A stretch of DNA of 64,000 bases from NCBI GenBank assembly GCA_022823775.1, contig JAJEHI010000195.1:1-64000 (forward strand). Direction: 5' to 3'. Source of the stretch: Defluviicoccus sp. Its GTDB lineage: Bacteria > Pseudomonadota > Alphaproteobacteria > MPNO01. The position numbers and the translations under genes are program-made. The notes beneath the pieces are model-generated. The model was not told the origin of the DNA. It worked only from the letters and a program-made list of their open reading frames with translations, and searched no databases. Of the stretch, positions 1 to 8,570 are shown piece by piece. Position 1 is the stretch's first letter; each line of letters opens with the position of its first letter.

Positions 1-1
1 C

Positions 2-220
2 ATCGAGCTCGCGACCGGCGCGTGGTTCGATCCGGTCGATCCGGCGACCCCGGGGAGCCTGGACAAGCACGGCAATCCCAACGTGCTGACCGTCGACAAG
101 CCGACCTCGACGCTCACACAGTGCTGCGCGGCGCAGACCGCGCTGGTCGAGGTCGAGCGCTACGACGAGGAGCCCCCCAGGATCACCGCGTTCGCCCCGC
201 CGGCCTTCGTCGAAGCGTGA
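2..220 (+). CDS. C-terminal end of an unrecognised protein (gene runs off the left edge)
   Basis: An open frame enters from the left edge and ends at the TGA at 218-220, giving the last 72 residues of a protein. The visible part contains a KHGNPN stretch, a Cys-Cys pair (TQCCAAQ) and an acidic segment ending in PAFVEA. I do not recognise the family from this fragment. Its stop codon overlaps the GTG start of the next gene (GTGA), so the two are probably translationally coupled and co-transcribed. No function is assigned. Confidence 0.6.
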   Translation: MELATGAWFDPVDPATPGSLDKHGNPNVLTVDKPTSTLTQCCAAQTALVEVERYDEEPPRITAFAPPAFVEA

Positions 221-801
221 AGGTACTCCTCGTCTTCGCCCATCCGGGCGCGGACAGCCTGAACGCGGCGATCCGCGACCGCGCCATCGCGGCACTGGAG
301 AAGGCGGGCCACGCCGTCGACCTCTGCGACCTCTACGCCGAGGGGTTCGACCCGGTGCTGACGGCGGAAGAGCGCGCCGCCTATTTCGACACCGAGGCGA
401 ACCGCGCGCGGAACGCGGCCTATGTCGAGCGCCTGTTCGCGGCCGAGGGGCTGGTCTTCGTGTTCCCGACCTGGACGCTGGGTCCGCCGGCGATCCTCAA
501 GGGCTTCTTCGACCGGGTGATGGTGCCGGGGGTCTCGTTCCGCCTTGACGAGCGGGGCGGGCTCCACCCCAACCTCCGGCACATCCGCTCGCTCGCTACC
601 ATCGTCACCTACGGCCGCGGCCGCCCCATCCTCCGGTGGTTCGGCGATCCGCCGCGCAAGACGTTCACCCGCTACATGCCCTGGTTCCTGGCGAGGCGCG
701 CGCGGGTCCGGTACCTCGCGCTCTATGGATTGCACAAGCCGTCGCCGGCACGGATCGAACGGTTCATGCACCGGATCGAACGGGAGATGGCGGGGTTATA
801 G
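217..801 (+). CDS. NAD(P)H dehydrogenase (quinone)-like flavoprotein, flavodoxin_2 fold
   Basis: A 194-residue protein of the NQO1/MdaB/KefF flavodoxin-like family, which binds FMN or FAD and passes hydride from NAD(P)H to quinones or similar acceptors in the cytoplasm. The N-terminus MKVLLVFAHPGADSLN is the usual beta-strand and phosphate-loop start of this fold. The FPTWTLGPPAILKGFFDRV stretch near residue 90 matches the family pattern of an FP-W-x(n)-P-LKG-DRV block. The start chosen is GTG at 217, because it overlaps the upstream stop (GTGA) and begins exactly at the conserved first strand. The physiological acceptor cannot be read from sequence. Confidence 0.82.
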   Translation: MKVLLVFAHPGADSLNAAIRDRAIAALEKAGHAVDLCDLYAEGFDPVLTAEERAAYFDTEANRARNAAYVERLFAAEGLVFVFPTWTLGPPAILKGFFDRVMVPGVSFRLDERGGLHPNLRHIRSLATIVTYGRGRPILRWFGDPPRKTFTRYMPWFLARRARVRYLALYGLHKPSPARIERFMHRIEREMAGL

Positions 802-842
802 AGTCTGTCCGTTTCGGTTGGAAGCGCTGGCGCGGCCGGTGT

Positions 843-951
843 GCGTCCTTCGATACGCGGCTTCGCCGCTACTCAGGATGAGGGAAGCATCGCGGACGGC
901 CGAAGAACGCCCTCATCCCGAGTAGGCCCGAAGGGCCGTATCGAAGGACGC
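843..951. repeat. Palindromic intergenic repeat, family B, copy 1
   Basis: Imperfect palindrome of about 109 bp with outer arms gcgtccttcgatacg and cgtatcgaaggacgc. The inner arms contain ctactcaggatgaggg and ccctcatcccgagtag. A second, diverged copy lies at 48,635-48,740. An additional 10-bp arm pair (tccgtttcgg at about 809 and ccgaaacgga at about 970) flanks this copy. It sits between two convergent genes and could act as a transcription stop or a REP-like mobile repeat. Confidence 0.8.
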
Positions 952-986
952 CTCGGCGGAACGGCTCGATCCGAAACGGATACGCC

Positions 987-1541
987 CTATACCCTCGTCG
1001 ACAGCCAGATCGCGAGGCGGGAGCCCGTCTTGACCGCGCGGGTGAGGAGCTCGTAGCCAGGCGCTTCGCGCGCCTCGTGCTCGATTGCGAGGTCGCGGTG
1101 CTCGATCTCGTCGGCGCGGAACTTGTCTATGGTGTCGCGGAGTTCCACCTCGTCGTCGCCGAGCGCGGCGGATTGTTCGGCATAGTGCCGATCGATCACG
1201 TTCTCCACCGCCTCGGTGCACGCCATCGCCGCGCGCTCGCCCATCAGCGCGGTCGCCGCGCCCAGCGCGTAGCCGGCGACATGCCAGAGCGGCATCAGCG
1301 CGGTCGGCCGAATGCCGCGCTCCGCGACGAGAGCGTTGAAGGTCTCGAGATGCTCGGCCTCCTTGGCGGCCATCTCGTCCACCGCGTCGGCCGCGGCGCC
1401 GCGCCGGAGGAACGCGCGCTGGCCGGCATAGATCCGGACCGCGCCGAATTCGCCCGCCTGGTCGACGCGGATCATGCGTGCCACCGTCTCCTCGCGATCC
1501 GGATCGCCCGGCAGCCTGTCTTCGGCGGTTGTACGCGTCAT
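987..1541 (-). CDS. coq7: COQ7-type demethoxyubiquinone hydroxylase
   Basis: A 184-residue di-iron carboxylate enzyme that hydroxylates the demethoxyubiquinol ring in ubiquinone biosynthesis, working as a peripheral membrane protein. The ligand motifs are visible: RVDQAGEFGA (first Glu, near residue 32), AAKEAEHLETF (ExxH, near 65), the EAVENVIDRHY helix, and ADEIEHRDLAIEHE (ExxH, near 155). The length equals that of bacterial short COQ7 proteins. The start at 1541 gives an ATGA overlap with the dsbB stop, so coq7 is the last gene of a DedA-dsbB-coq7 operon. Confidence in the function is high. Confidence 0.93.
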   Translation of the reverse strand: MTRTTAEDRLPGDPDREETVARMIRVDQAGEFGAVRIYAGQRAFLRRGAAADAVDEMAAKEAEHLETFNALVAERGIRPTALMPLWHVAGYALGAATALMGERAAMACTEAVENVIDRHYAEQSAALGDDEVELRDTIDKFRADEIEHRDLAIEHEAREAPGYELLTRAVKTGSRLAIWLSTRV

Positions 1542-2032
1542 GCCGCGCGCCTCCATCTCCGCGCCGCAACGAAGAAGCACCCCACCGCGAGCGCGATCGA
1601 TGCGATCAGATTGAACCCGGCGAGCGAAACGCCCATCAGCGACCACTGTACCTCGTCGCAGCGGATCACGGGGGTCGCCAGGAGTTGGCGCTTCAAGTCT
1701 TCGACGGTCGTCGCGTCGATGGCCGAGGCGGAGCAGCCGGCGGGACCCTGGAACCATCCCTCCTCCACCCCGAGATGATAGAACGCGACCGCTCCGCCGA
1801 CCGCGAAGGCGATCCCGCAAAGCCCGACGACCGCGGACCGCGCCGCCGGGCGCCGCAGCACGGTGAGGGCCACTAGCGAGAGCCCGATCGCCGCCGCGTA
1901 GGGCCAGCGCTGCACGATGCAGAGCTCGCACGGCGCGAGCCCGCCGAGATATTGCGAGGCGAGCGCGGTCCCGAGGATCAGGGCGCTGGCGGCAAGGATC
2001 GCGGCGGGCGCGGATTTTTCGACCGTCGTCAC
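1538..2032 (-). CDS. dsbB: DsbB-family disulfide bond formation protein
   Basis: A 164-residue inner-membrane protein with four hydrophobic helices that reoxidises the periplasmic thiol oxidase DsbA and passes electrons to quinone. The first redox pair is the CELC motif at residues 35-38. The second pair is the Cys of GPAGCSA and the Cys of PVIRCDE in the second periplasmic loop. Translation starts at GTG (2032), overlapping the TGA of the upstream membrane gene by four bases. The downstream gene coq7 overlaps by ATGA. Placing a quinone-reducing enzyme beside a ubiquinone biosynthesis gene is biologically sensible. Confidence 0.92.
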   Translation of the reverse strand: MTTVEKSAPAAILAASALILGTALASQYLGGLAPCELCIVQRWPYAAAIGLSLVALTVLRRPAARSAVVGLCGIAFAVGGAVAFYHLGVEEGWFQGPAGCSASAIDATTVEDLKRQLLATPVIRCDEVQWSLMGVSLAGFNLIASIALAVGCFFVAARRWRRAA

Positions 2033-2610
2033 AGAACGTATTTGGCAACCACGAAGCCGCCGAGCAAGAGCGCGACGAAAACGAGCGTCACCAGCTCCAG
2101 GCGGCGCTCGACGAACGCGCGTATCGGCGGACCGATCCAGTAGAGCAGCGCGGCCACGATCAGGAAGCGGAGGCCGCGCGCGACGACCGATGCGACCACG
2201 AAAGTCGCGGGGTCAAGACGGGTCGTGCCGCTCGCGATCGCGATCACCTTGTAGGGGAACGGCGTGAAGCCGGCGGTAAACACGATCCACGCGCCCCATT
2301 CGTTGTAGCGGGCGCCGAACGCGGCGAACGTCTCCCCGTAACCGTAGAGGTCGAGGATCGGCTGGCCGATGGTTTCGAGCAGGAACCAGCCGATGGCGTA
2401 GCCGAATATCCCGCCCGCGACCGACGCCGCCGTGCAGACCGCGGCGTAGAGCCACGCCCGGTCGCGCGCCGCCAGCACCATCGGGATCAGCAGGACATCG
2501 GGCGGGATCGGGAAGAAGAAACCCTCGACGAAAGCAATGGCCGCCAGCGCCCAGACCGCGTCCCTGCGCGCCGCGAGCCCCATCGTCCGGTCGTAGAGGC
2601 GTCTGAGCAC
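2029..2610 (-). CDS. DedA/YqaA-family membrane protein
   Basis: A 193-residue integral membrane protein of the DedA/SNARE-associated (VTT) superfamily, YqaA-like branch. The characteristic segment FVEGFFFPIPPDVLLIPMVLA lies near residues 27-47, and the second half has the WGAWIVFTAGFTPFPYKV block typical of this branch. Members are implicated in lipid flipping, membrane integrity and proton-motive-force maintenance, but the substrate here is unknown. It is the first gene of a three-gene minus-strand operon with dsbB and coq7, all joined by four-base overlaps. Confidence 0.85.
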   Translation of the reverse strand: MLRRLYDRTMGLAARRDAVWALAAIAFVEGFFFPIPPDVLLIPMVLAARDRAWLYAAVCTAASVAGGIFGYAIGWFLLETIGQPILDLYGYGETFAAFGARYNEWGAWIVFTAGFTPFPYKVIAIASGTTRLDPATFVVASVVARGLRFLIVAALLYWIGPPIRAFVERRLELVTLVFVALLLGGFVVAKYVL

Positions 2611-2706
2611 CCGTCCCCCTTCGCTGTCGCGACTATAGACTGCGCGGAGAAGGCCACGGATTCGTTGTTACCGGGGGAGAATTGCGGCACATTGCCGCGC
2701 GGAATT

Positions 2707-2793
2707 GCGGGTGTGGCGGAATTGGTAGACGCGGCGGCCTCAAAAGCCGCTGTCCGCGAGGACTTGCCGGTTCGAGTCCGGCCACCCGTACCA
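2707..2793 (+). tRNA. tRNA-Leu (anticodon CAA)
   Basis: An 87-nt class II tRNA. The acceptor stem is GCGGGTG paired with CACCCGT (G-U at the first pair), followed by the discriminator A and an encoded CCA. The D-loop contains AATTGGTAGA. The anticodon stem GCGGC/GCCGC encloses the loop CTCAAAA, giving anticodon CAA. A long variable arm (TGTCCGCGAGGACTT region) and the T-loop GGTTCGAGTCC follow. All parts are as expected for tRNA-Leu reading UUG. Confidence 0.96.
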
Positions 2794-2816
2794 ACCCACC
2801 GGCGACACCGGCAGCC

Positions 2817-4040
2817 TCAGGTCACCGCGGCGGCGGCCTTGAGGCTGTCGATCAGCTGCGCGCGCCGCATGTAGGCGCGGGCGGCCTCGCGGTCTTCGCC
2901 GGTCCGGCGGAGTTCGTCGAGGCGGCGCCGGCGTATCGCGGGATCGCGCTCCTCAAGCTGCTTCTTGTTGGCGATCGTCTGGGCCTGGGTGAAATCGGCC
3001 GCGGCCGTGTGCCTCTGGCGGCTGTAGAGGTCGAGGAGCTCCGGTTCCGCCTCCCCCTTCCACACTGCGGCGAGCTTCGGCGCAAGGTTCATCGCGTCGT
3101 GGATGCCGCCGTTGAGGCCCATGCCGCCGATCGGGTTGTTGACGTGGGCCGAATCGCCGGCGAGCAGCACCCGGCCGTTGCGGAAAGTCTCGGCGACGCA
3201 CTGGCTGACCGTGTAGACGTTCGCATAGGCGACCGGGTAGTCGCCCTCCTTCGGGAAGAAGCGCTGGAGCCGGGCCTGGATGGCGTCCTCGCTCTTCGCC
3301 TCGTCTTCCGTCTCGTCGACCCGCATCGGGATCACGCAGCGCCAGATGGCGGGCAGCGGCGGCTCGCCCGCGACCTTGAACAGATTTCCCCACTCGTCCG
3401 GGGCGGAGAAGTAGTTGCGGTAGGCGACCTTATCGTCCTGTTCCATGTAGTCGAAATAGGTGCCGATCTTGATGAACTTCTCCGGGTAGGTGAAACCGAC
3501 GAAGTCTATGCCGGCGCCCTTGCGCACGGTCGAACGGCCACCGTCGCAGCCGACCAGCCAGGAACCGCGAAGCGTCTCCGCCGTGCCGTCGGGGAGCTCG
3601 ACTTCGACCGTAACACGGTCGGCATGCTGCGCGAGCCCGGTGACGGTGTGGGAGAAACGGACGTCGAAATCCGGCCTGTCGCCGTGGAGCGCGAGGATCT
3701 TGCGCACCAGCTTGTACTGCTCGTATTGAAGGACGAAGGGAAAGGGGAGCTCGTCGGCGAGATCGCCGAGGTCGAATTCGGCCACCGTCTCGCGCGAGAG
3801 CCGGTCGTGAAACCGGTAGACGGGCGCCTTGAGCCCCTCCGGGACGATTTCGGCCGCGAGCCCGAGCGAATCGAGCATCTCAACCGTGGGCGGGTGGTAG
3901 GACGCGGCCCGCTGGTCGACAAAGGGCTCGTCCAGCGTCTCCAGCGCCACGAAGGGCGCGCCCTCGCGATGGAGCGCCAGCGCGAGCACCATGGCGACCG
4001 GCCCGCCGCCGGCGATGACGATAGGGTCCTTTTCCGTCAT
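2817..4040 (-). CDS. FAD-dependent aromatic-ring monooxygenase (class A, PheA/TfdB-like)
   Basis: A 407-residue single-component flavoprotein hydroxylase that would use NAD(P)H and O2 to hydroxylate a phenolic or aromatic acid. Three class A fingerprints are seen: the N-terminal nucleotide-binding loop IVIAGGGPVAMVLA, the DG motif LVGCDGGRSTVRK near residue 165, and the GD motif VLLAGDSAHVNNPIGGMGLNGG near residue 290. It stands alone between the tRNA and a divergent luciferase-like oxidoreductase (4174), which may share its promoter region. The substrate is not predictable. A 3-(3-hydroxyphenyl)propionate or polyketide-type hydroxylase would look the same at this level. Confidence 0.87.
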   Translation of the reverse strand: MTEKDPIVIAGGGPVAMVLALALHREGAPFVALETLDEPFVDQRAASYHPPTVEMLDSLGLAAEIVPEGLKAPVYRFHDRLSRETVAEFDLGDLADELPFPFVLQYEQYKLVRKILALHGDRPDFDVRFSHTVTGLAQHADRVTVEVELPDGTAETLRGSWLVGCDGGRSTVRKGAGIDFVGFTYPEKFIKIGTYFDYMEQDDKVAYRNYFSAPDEWGNLFKVAGEPPLPAIWRCVIPMRVDETEDEAKSEDAIQARLQRFFPKEGDYPVAYANVYTVSQCVAETFRNGRVLLAGDSAHVNNPIGGMGLNGGIHDAMNLAPKLAAVWKGEAEPELLDLYSRQRHTAAADFTQAQTIANKKQLEERDPAIRRRRLDELRRTGEDREAARAYMRRAQLIDSLKAAAAVT

Positions 4041-4173
4041 GTCTCTCGCCCGAATGTCCGGCGGCGGAGCCTAGCCCATCTCCGCCGCCGGTTTAATCGC
4101 CGCGCAGCCGTTTTGTTGTTCCGCCCTACCCTATCCCCTACACTCGATCCGCACACAGGACAGGATGCGCGCG

Positions 4174-5346
4174 ATGAAGGTCTTCCTCTTTCATTTGATG
4201 CCCTACGCCTATCTCGACCTCGACTACGACAAGAAGTACCGGTCGGCGTGGGTGGTTCTGCCCAACAGCTATTTCGACCCCAAGAAGGGGCACGAGCTCT
4301 ACAACCGCTATCTCGACGAGCTCGAATACGGCGAGGAGCTCGGCTTCGACGGGCTCTGCGTGAACGAGCACCACCAGAACGCATACGGCATCATGCCGTC
4401 CCCGATCGTCACAGCGGCGGCGCTGGCCAGGCGCACCGAGCGCGTCAAGCTCGCCATCGTGGGATCGGCCTTCGGCATTCGCGAGCATCCGCTGACGCTC
4501 GCCGAAGAGCACGCGATGATCGACTGCATCTCGGGCGGGCGGCTGATCAGCGGCATGGTGCGCGGCATCGGCTGCGAGTACTACTCGATGGGCGCCAACC
4601 CGGCGTTCTCGCACGACCGCTTCCACGAGGCGCACGACCTCGTGATCCGCGCCTGGACCGAGGAAGGGCCGTTCACCTTCGAGGGCGAGCACTACCATTT
4701 CGAATACGTCAACCTCTGGCCCCGCCCCTATCAGGATCCGCACCCGCCGATCTGGTGCCCGTCCCAGGGCTCGACCGAGACCATCGAGTGGACCGCCCAT
4801 CCGGACCGCAAATACACCTATCTGCAGACCTACAGCCCGTTCCGCGCGGTCAAGCGGTTCATGGACGCCTACCGCGACAAGGCGCGGGACTACGGCTACG
4901 AGGCGAGGCCCGACCAGCTCGGCTGGCTGGTGCCGATCTACGTCGCCGACACCGACGAGCAGGCGCGCGACGAGGCGAGGCCCCATATCGAGGCGTTCGC
5001 CAACAAGTTCCTGCGCAACCCGCCGGAGATGTTGCTGCCGCCCGGTTACACCTCGATCGCCTCGCTGAAGAACGTGCGCAAGCACAAATCGAGCCTGAGC
5101 AAGGCCCAGACCGTCGAGTCGCTGATCGAGGACGAGGTGGTGGTGATCGGGAGCCCCGACACGGTGCGCGAGAAACTGCTCGACTGCCAGCGCCGGGTCG
5201 CGCTCGGCAACGTGCTCGCGCTCTGCCAGTTCGGCACCCTGCCCGCCGACCTGACGAAGAAGAACATGGAGATGTTCGCGGCCGAGGTGATGCCGACGCT
5301 GCAGGCGTCCCATATCGAGCAGCCGGAGCTTGTCGCGGCCGAATAG
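4174..5346 (+). CDS. Luciferase-like (LLM-class) flavin-dependent oxidoreductase
   Basis: A 390-residue TIM-barrel monooxygenase of the bacterial luciferase superfamily, which uses reduced flavin supplied by a separate reductase to oxygenate small organic substrates. The start at 4174 (MKVFLFHLMPYAYLDLD) is preferred to the ATG at 4165, because the purine-rich site aggacagg is at a workable distance only from 4174. Family marks are LCVNEHHQNAYGIMPSP near residue 65, ISGGRLISGMVRGIGCEYYS near 115, and IGSPDTVREKL near 330. Length is at the upper end of the family. The following molybdopterin gene begins 27 bp downstream, suggesting co-transcription. Confidence 0.88.
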   Translation: MKVFLFHLMPYAYLDLDYDKKYRSAWVVLPNSYFDPKKGHELYNRYLDELEYGEELGFDGLCVNEHHQNAYGIMPSPIVTAAALARRTERVKLAIVGSAFGIREHPLTLAEEHAMIDCISGGRLISGMVRGIGCEYYSMGANPAFSHDRFHEAHDLVIRAWTEEGPFTFEGEHYHFEYVNLWPRPYQDPHPPIWCPSQGSTETIEWTAHPDRKYTYLQTYSPFRAVKRFMDAYRDKARDYGYEARPDQLGWLVPIYVADTDEQARDEARPHIEAFANKFLRNPPEMLLPPGYTSIASLKNVRKHKSSLSKAQTVESLIEDEVVVIGSPDTVREKLLDCQRRVALGNVLALCQFGTLPADLTKKNMEMFAAEVMPTLQASHIEQPELVAAE

Positions 5347-5373
5347 CGCACCCGCAGGCGGCGCCGGTCCGCG

Positions 5374-7698
5374 ATGACGGCGAACGGGATCGGCGTCCCG
5401 GTTCCCCGGGAAGACGACCGCCGGCTGCTGACCGGCGGCGGGCGCTATCTCGACGATATTGCGTTCGAAAGGCTCGCGCGGGGCGTGGTCCTGCGCTCGC
5501 CCCATGCGCACGCCCGGATCGCCGCCATCGACACGGCGGAGGCGGCGCGAATGCCGGGCGTGCTCGCGGTCCTCGACGGACGGGACTGGCAAGCCGACGG
5601 CCACGGCTGCCTGCCCTGCGAGGACAAGGCCGCCCGCGCCGACGGCACCCCGATGATCGACCCGCCGAGACCCGCGCTGGTGCGGGATTGTGTGCGGTTC
5701 GTGGGCGACCCGGTCGCGTTCGTCGTGGCGGAAACCGAGGCGCTCGCCATGGATGCGGCCGAGCGCATCGCGATCGACTACGAGCCCTTGCCCTCGGTCG
5801 TCACCATAGACGGGGCGCTTGCGGAGGGCGCGCCGGCGGTCTGGCCCTTCTGCCCCGGAAACGTCGCATTCGCGCATGGCGAAGGCGACGCCGAGGCGGT
5901 CGCCGAGGCGTTCGAACGAGCGGCGCATACGGTCCGCCGGCGCTTTGAGATCAACCGGATCACCGGGGCGATGATGGAGCCGCGCGGCTGCGTCGGGCTC
6001 TACGACCCGCGCGACGGTCGCTACACGCTCCATTCCGGGGTCCAGAACGCACATACCCTGCGCGGTCATCTCGCGCGGACGGTATTCGGCGTGGCGGAAA
6101 GCCGGGTCCGGGTCGTGTGCGACGACATCGGCGGCAGCTTCGGGACGCGCGGAGCGAACTATCCAGAGCTGATCCTCGTCCTCTGGGCGGCGCGCAGGGT
6201 GGGGCGGCCGGTGAAGTGGGTGTCGAGCCGGAGCGAGGGGCTGGCGACCGACGACCACGCGCGGGAGTGCATTATCGAGATCGGCCTCGCGCTCGATGAA
6301 GATGGGCGGTTCCTCGCACTGGATGTCTCGACGAGCGCCAATCTCGGCGCCTACCTGTCGACCCGGGGTCCCCGGCCGCCGGTCGGCAATCTCGGCACCC
6401 TGGCGGGCGTCTACCGGACGCCGGCCGCCCATGTCGCGGTGCGGGGAATACACACCCACACCACCTCGACCTCGCCCTATCGCGGATCGGGCGCGCCGGA
6501 AGCGGCCTTCGCGCTCGAACGAACGGTCGACATCGCCGCACGCAGGCTCGGCATGGACCCGGAGGAGATCCGCCGTATCAACACCGTCGAGCCGGACCGG
6601 ATGCCGTGGACCAATGCGCTCGGCTACGTATACGACTGCGGCGATTTCCCGAAGAATCTGAGCCGTCTTCTTCAACAGGCCGACATCGGGGGATTTCCCG
6701 AACGACGGCGGAAGACCGAAGCGCGCGGCCGGCTGCGCGGGTTCGGCTTTGCCAATACCGTCAAGAAGACGTCTACCCCGATCGTCGAGACTGCGGAAAT
6801 CCGCGTCGATCCGTCGGGCGGGCTGACGCTGATGACCGGAACGATCGACCACGGCCAGGGCCACTCGACGATCTTCCGGCAGATACTGTGCGAGAGCCTG
6901 GGCGTCGCGCCGGGCGATATCCGTTTCGTCCAGGGCGATACCGATCTGGTGGTCTACGGCCGGGGCACGTTCAATTCGCGCTCGACGGCAATCGCCGGGT
7001 CGGCGATCCGCCTCGCCGCCGACAAGGTCATCGACAAGGGCAAGCTTATCGCCGCCCACCTTCTCGAAGCGGCCGAAACCGACATCGCCTACGACGATGC
7101 CCGCTTCTCGGTGGCGGGCACGGACCGGTCGGTTTCGCTCGCGGAAGTCGCGCGTGCCGCGGTCGAGCCCACGTCCCTGCCGGCCGGTCTCGAACCCGGG
7201 CTCGGCGCGCAGGCCTGGTTCGCCCCGGAATACTGGAACTGGCCCAGCTCCGCGCAGGCCTGCGAGGTCGAGATCGATCCCGACACGGGCGTCGTCGAAA
7301 TCGTGCGCTACACCGGAATTTCGGACGCCGGGCGGGTGATCAACCCGATGCTCTATGCCGGCCAGCTGCACGGCGGTATCGCCCAGGGCATCGGCCAGGC
7401 GCTGCTGGAAGAGATCCGCATCGATCCCGAAAGCGGACAGCTTCTGACCGGGTCGTTCATGGACTATGCGCTTCCGCGCGCCGACGACCTTAGCGCATTC
7501 GCGGTGGCGAGCGCGGGCATCCCTACCGTTTCCAACCCGATCGGCGCCAAGGGTGTGGGCGAATCGGGGCCGACCGGAGCGCTCCCGGCGACGATCAACG
7601 CCGTCGCCGACGCGCTGGCCTCGGACGGGGTCGAAGACATCCCGCTTCCGGCGACCCCGGAGCGCATCTGGCGGGCACTGAACGGCGGCGGCGCGTAG
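5374..7698 (+). CDS. Xanthine dehydrogenase/CO dehydrogenase-type molybdopterin-binding large subunit
   Basis: A 774-residue protein with the two consecutive domains of molybdenum hydroxylase large subunits (aldehyde oxidase a/b hammerhead, then the Moco-binding region). It starts IGVPVPREDDRRLLTGGGRYLDDI and contains VRVVCDDIGGSFGTRG, SPYRGSGAPEAAFALER and, near the C-terminus, GAKGVGESGPTGALPATINA with the catalytic Glu (GVGESG). It lacks the Ser-Cys active-site loop of true CO dehydrogenase. The FAD and 2Fe-2S subunits normally encoded beside it are not found in this window. It probably hydroxylates a purine, aldehyde or N-heterocycle; which one cannot be told. Confidence 0.88.
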   Translation: MTANGIGVPVPREDDRRLLTGGGRYLDDIAFERLARGVVLRSPHAHARIAAIDTAEAARMPGVLAVLDGRDWQADGHGCLPCEDKAARADGTPMIDPPRPALVRDCVRFVGDPVAFVVAETEALAMDAAERIAIDYEPLPSVVTIDGALAEGAPAVWPFCPGNVAFAHGEGDAEAVAEAFERAAHTVRRRFEINRITGAMMEPRGCVGLYDPRDGRYTLHSGVQNAHTLRGHLARTVFGVAESRVRVVCDDIGGSFGTRGANYPELILVLWAARRVGRPVKWVSSRSEGLATDDHARECIIEIGLALDEDGRFLALDVSTSANLGAYLSTRGPRPPVGNLGTLAGVYRTPAAHVAVRGIHTHTTSTSPYRGSGAPEAAFALERTVDIAARRLGMDPEEIRRINTVEPDRMPWTNALGYVYDCGDFPKNLSRLLQQADIGGFPERRRKTEARGRLRGFGFANTVKKTSTPIVETAEIRVDPSGGLTLMTGTIDHGQGHSTIFRQILCESLGVAPGDIRFVQGDTDLVVYGRGTFNSRSTAIAGSAIRLAADKVIDKGKLIAAHLLEAAETDIAYDDARFSVAGTDRSVSLAEVARAAVEPTSLPAGLEPGLGAQAWFAPEYWNWPSSAQACEVEIDPDTGVVEIVRYTGISDAGRVINPMLYAGQLHGGIAQGIGQALLEEIRIDPESGQLLTGSFMDYALPRADDLSAFAVASAGIPTVSNPIGAKGVGESGPTGALPATINAVADALASDGVEDIPLPATPERIWRALNGGGA

Positions 7699-7700
7699 AC

Positions 7701-8570
7701 GTGGCCGCCCGCCACAACCCTGTTCTCGGCGTCTTGTGGATGTTCGGCGCCGCGGTCGCCTTCTCGGTCACGCTCGCGCTGGTCCGTCACCTTTCGGCGA
7801 CCTACTCGACCTTCGAGATCGTCATCTTCCGCCTCCTCTTCGGGATCGCGGTGCTGCTGCCCTGGCTGTTCCGGGTCGGCCGGGCGGGACTGCGGACCGG
7901 CAATCTCAGGATCTACGCGGCGCGCGCGGTGTTCGCCTACTCGGCGATGTTCTGCGGTTACTACTCGGTGCGGCTGATCACCATCGCCGATTCGGTGGCG
8001 CTCCAGTTCACCTTGCCCATCTTCACCCTGATCCTCGCGGTCATCCTTCTCAAGGAACGCGCCTACGCGCACCGCTGGATCGCCACCGTGCTCGGCTTCG
8101 TCGGCGTGCTCATCATCGTCCGCCCGGGCTTCGCGGAGGTGAACGTGGGCGTCGGGATCGCGCTCGGCGCGGCGTTGTTGTTCGGCGTGGTGGATGTCTC
8201 CACACGCTTTCTCGCGCGCGACGACGGCATCCGGACGATCCTGTTCTACGGCTTCGTCCTGCAGTTGCCGATCGCCGCGCTCCCGGCGGCGGCGACATGG
8301 GTGACGCCGACGCTCGCCGACATCCCGTGGATCGTCGCCTTCGCCATCGGGGCGCTGAGCGCGCAAATCTGCATCACCAACTCGCTCGCCGCCGCAGAGG
8401 CGAGCCTGGTCTCGCCGGTGCTCTATCTGCGCCTGCCGCTGGTGGCGCTGCTGGGCTTCGTGTTCTTCGACGAGCTGCCGAGCGTCTGGACCTGGGTGGG
8501 GGCGGCGCTGCTCTTCGGCTGCACCTATTGGTGCACCTGGCGCGACGCGCGGATGACGCGCTCAGGCTGA
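7701..8570 (+). CDS. EamA-family (DMT superfamily) transporter
   Basis: A 289-residue protein with about ten hydrophobic segments in two EamA repeats (residues 8-140 and 150-280). This is typical of drug/metabolite exporters or small-metabolite permeases in the inner membrane. Conserved repeat ends are seen in IADSVALQFTLPIFTLILAVILLKE and AAEASLVSPVLYLRLPLVALLGFVFFDE. The start is GTG at 7701, only two bases after the stop of the molybdopterin gene, so it is likely the last gene of the 4174-8570 unit. It may export or import the substrate of those oxidoreductases, which is inference only. It overlaps the convergent J-protein gene by nine bases. Confidence 0.87.
   Translation: MAARHNPVLGVLWMFGAAVAFSVTLALVRHLSATYSTFEIVIFRLLFGIAVLLPWLFRVGRAGLRTGNLRIYAARAVFAYSAMFCGYYSVRLITIADSVALQFTLPIFTLILAVILLKERAYAHRWIATVLGFVGVLIIVRPGFAEVNVGVGIALGAALLFGVVDVSTRFLARDDGIRTILFYGFVLQLPIAALPAAATWVTPTLADIPWIVAFAIGALSAQICITNSLAAAEASLVSPVLYLRLPLVALLGFVFFDELPSVWTWVGAALLFGCTYWCTWRDARMTRSG

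Noticed and set aside
2682-7371. Very long open frames opposite or out of phase with real genes (for example 2682-5948 plus strand and 4138-7371 minus strand, both over 1000 codons).
   Set aside because: They overlap genes with clear protein motifs, are extremely rich in Arg, Asp and Gly, and result from the high third-position GC of the real genes.
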